DNA of 5,280 bases from Bacteroidales bacterium (GTDB taxonomy: Bacteria; Bacteroidota; Bacteroidia; Bacteroidales; VadinHA17): NCBI GenBank assembly GCA_003520925.1, contig DOTV01000068.1, forward strand, positions 18,734 through 24,013, given 5' to 3'. The translations under genes were made by a program, and so were the position numbers. Positions 4,969-5,280 of the stretch are shown one piece after another. The notes beneath the pieces are model-generated. The model had not been told where the DNA came from, ran no database searches, and worked only from the letters and a program-made list of their open reading frames with translations. Position 1 is the first letter of the stretch. Every line of letters starts with the position of its first letter.

Positions 4969-5280
4969 CTATTCTCCTCTGATAGCCACAATGCCCGGGA
5001 GCTTCTTTCCTTCCATATATTCAAGCATTGCACCGCCGCCTGTTGATACATAGCTAACTTTGTCAGCCAGGCCGTTTTTATTTATCGCAGCTACAGAATC
5101 ACCTCCGCCGATAAGGCTGTAGGCCCCTTTTGAAGTAGCTTCTGCAATAGCCTTTGCAATGGCGGTAGTTCCCTTTGAGAATTTCTCCATCTCAAAAACC
5201 CCCATAGGGCCGTTCCAGAGAATTGTTTTTGACCTGGCAATAACATCCGAAAAATCCTTAATTGTTTTTTCGGCTATATC
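4969..5280 (-). CDS. pgk: Phosphoglycerate kinase, C-terminal part (5' end beyond the right edge)
   Basis: The last 103 residues of phosphoglycerate kinase, the cytoplasmic glycolytic enzyme that makes ATP from 1,3-bisphosphoglycerate and ADP. The frame is open to position 5280; since the full protein is normally near 400 residues, about three quarters lies outside the window. Strongly conserved nucleotide-binding-domain motifs are present, numbered from the first visible residue: LWNGPMGVFE (21-30), FSKGTT (34-39), LIGGGDSVAA (56-65), VSTGGGAMLEYMEGKKLPGI (78-97). The visible first residues, DIAEKT, match the DIGxxT segment that precedes the WNGPMGVFE motif. The internal ATG in GPMGVF is not a start, because the conserved sequence continues upstream of it. 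The C-terminus ends RGE, close to the usual end after LPG. Nothing seen is damaged. The gene faces the lipoprotein gene across a 316-base gap and is probably a separate transcript. Confidence 0.96.
   Translation of the reverse strand, partial: DIAEKTIKDFSDVIARSKTILWNGPMGVFEMEKFSKGTTAIAKAIAEATSKGAYSLIGGGDSVAAINKNGLADKVSYVSTGGGAMLEYMEGKKLPGIVAIRGE

Overview
The window looks like a chromosomal segment from a member of the Bacteroidetes, probably Bacteroidales or a close relative. Three sequence signs point there. Promoter-like boxes of the form TAnnTTTG (the Bacteroidetes -7 element) sit just upstream of both operon starts. No convincing Shine-Dalgarno sequence precedes any gene. The lipoprotein has the lipobox followed by CKKDE, which resembles the surface lipoprotein export signal of this phylum. 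Base composition is moderately AT-rich. Assignment below phylum is not possible from the sequence alone.

Left half (43-3080, + strand): four genes with gaps of 7, 28 and 3 bases, probably one transcript. They are a NarL-type sensor kinase with three N-terminal membrane helices, its LuxR/NarL-type response regulator, a YraN (UPF0102) nuclease-like protein, and a Gfo/Idh/MocA-family NAD(P)-dependent oxidoreductase. The kinase and regulator are a clear cognate pair. The last two are co-located but have no obvious shared function.

Right half (3121-5280, - strand): read in the direction of transcription it runs from the C-terminal part of phosphoglycerate kinase (pgk, entering from the right edge), through a 316-base gap, to a small lipoprotein whose stop overlaps (ATGA) the start of a LuxE/acyl-protein-synthetase-like protein. 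The two halves converge at a 40-base junction built largely of a tandem 9-base repeat.

The most unusual part is the gap 4653-4968. It holds two diverged copies, in opposite orientation, of a short hairpin-forming dispersed repeat (TGTCAT(T/C)C... ...GGAT). A third hairpin lies between them. There is also a candidate pgk terminator, and a promoter so close to the lipoprotein start that its mRNA would be leaderless or nearly so. Other points of note are active-site substitutions in three enzymes: Pro in place of the phosphatase Gln of the kinase, Arg in the SSGTTG loop of the LuxE-like protein, and Asn at the usual Asp of the oxidoreductase. I did not see a clearly new multi-gene system; the lipoprotein/LuxE-like pair is the best candidate for an uncharacterised module.
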